Source of the DNA: an uncultured Myxococcales bacterium
GTDB lineage: Bacteria > Myxococcota_A > Polyangia > Nannocystales > Nannocystaceae
DNA: 32,950 nt
Direction of reading: 5' to 3'
Assembly (NCBI GenBank): GCA_902826865.1
Contig: CADEGN010000050.1
Span: 1-32,950 of the forward strand
Positions 32,785 to 32,950 of this stretch are shown here, piece after piece. The notes below the pieces were generated by a model, which did not search any database, was not told the DNA's origin, and was given only the letters and a program-made list of their open reading frames with translations. Both the position numbers and the translations under genes were made by a program. Each line of letters opens with the position of its first letter. The first letter of the stretch is position 1.

Positions 32785-32950
32785 ATGAACGTACCCGCAA
32801 CCACACTACGCGACCAACTTCACGACCTGTTCGTTGAGCAGTACATGCAGAAATTCCGCGATGCGCTCACGTGCATCTCCCCAGATTCGATCGCCGCGGC
32901 CAGTGCCGCACTACTCGCCGCGTTCGAACGCAAATCGTGGGTGTTCATCG
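32785..32950 (+). CDS. gmhA: SIS-domain isomerase, probable GmhA (3' truncated by window edge)
   Basis: Fifty-five codons are visible from ATG 32785, preceded by CCAGGACA. The translation runs MNVPATTLRDQL, then FRDALTCISPDSIAAASAAL, then LLAAFERKSWVFI. This is the N-terminal helix pair and first SIS strand typical of sedoheptulose-7-phosphate isomerase (GmhA), where the next residues should be a GNGGS motif outside the window. GmhA makes D-glycero-D-manno-heptose 7-phosphate, the first step of the pathway whose later steps are coded just upstream. Assignment to GmhA rather than another SIS isomerase rests on context. Confidence 0.75.
   Translation, partial: MNVPATTLRDQLHDLFVEQYMQKFRDALTCISPDSIAAASAALLAAFERKSWVFI

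Overview
The window is GC-rich, densely coded DNA from a myxobacterium, most plausibly of the Nannocystis/Plesiocystis/Enhygromyxa type. That assignment is inferred from an MglA polarity GTPase, very large Ser/Thr kinases fused to kinesin-light-chain-type TPR arrays, and secreted proteins with Ser/Thr/Gly-rich linkers and CDDGN-type cysteine-rich repeats. No rRNA, tRNA, CRISPR array or transposase was found.

Layout. Positions 1-3709 hold two converging genes for cell-surface proteins: a truncated linker, Cys motif and propeller-like protein, and a long Cys-repeat lipoprotein. Positions 4173-13974 hold three tandem paralogous Ser/Thr kinase-TPR genes with a small membrane-protein gene between the first two. 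The gap after the third kinase carries what looks like a collapsed relic of a fourth copy. A lipoprotein whose signal peptide is encoded by a hexanucleotide repeat follows (14388-15347). Next comes a divergent pair, a TetR regulator and a Baeyer-Villiger-type flavin monooxygenase, sharing a clear palindromic operator. Downstream a TerB-like helical protein is translationally coupled to an MglA GTPase.

Positions 18739-23524 are on the minus strand: a Smr-domain protein, two Cys-rich lipoproteins, and a coupled pair of a DOMON-like protein and a NamZ-family (DUF1343) exo-muramidase. From 23718 to the right edge there is a divergent surface-polysaccharide locus. The minus arm has three glycosyltransferase-type proteins. 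The plus arm has an NAD-dependent sugar epimerase, a PfkB-type kinase with a nucleotidyltransferase-like N-terminal domain, a GmhB phosphatase, an HddC-like sugar nucleotidyltransferase and the start of a GmhA/SIS isomerase.

How the genes fit together. The right-hand plus arm holds nearly a full heptose-activation route: GmhA isomerisation, kinase, GmhB dephosphorylation, nucleotidyl transfer. The kinase has the reverse domain order of HldE, and its nucleotidyltransferase domain has lost the HxGH motif, so the separate HddC-like enzyme probably does the activation. The glycosyltransferases opposite would use the products. Several starts here (kinase 1, tetR, possibly the monooxygenase) lie within about 10 nt of a -10-like box, suggesting leaderless transcripts. 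All functions are read from sequence motifs only; no database search was run.
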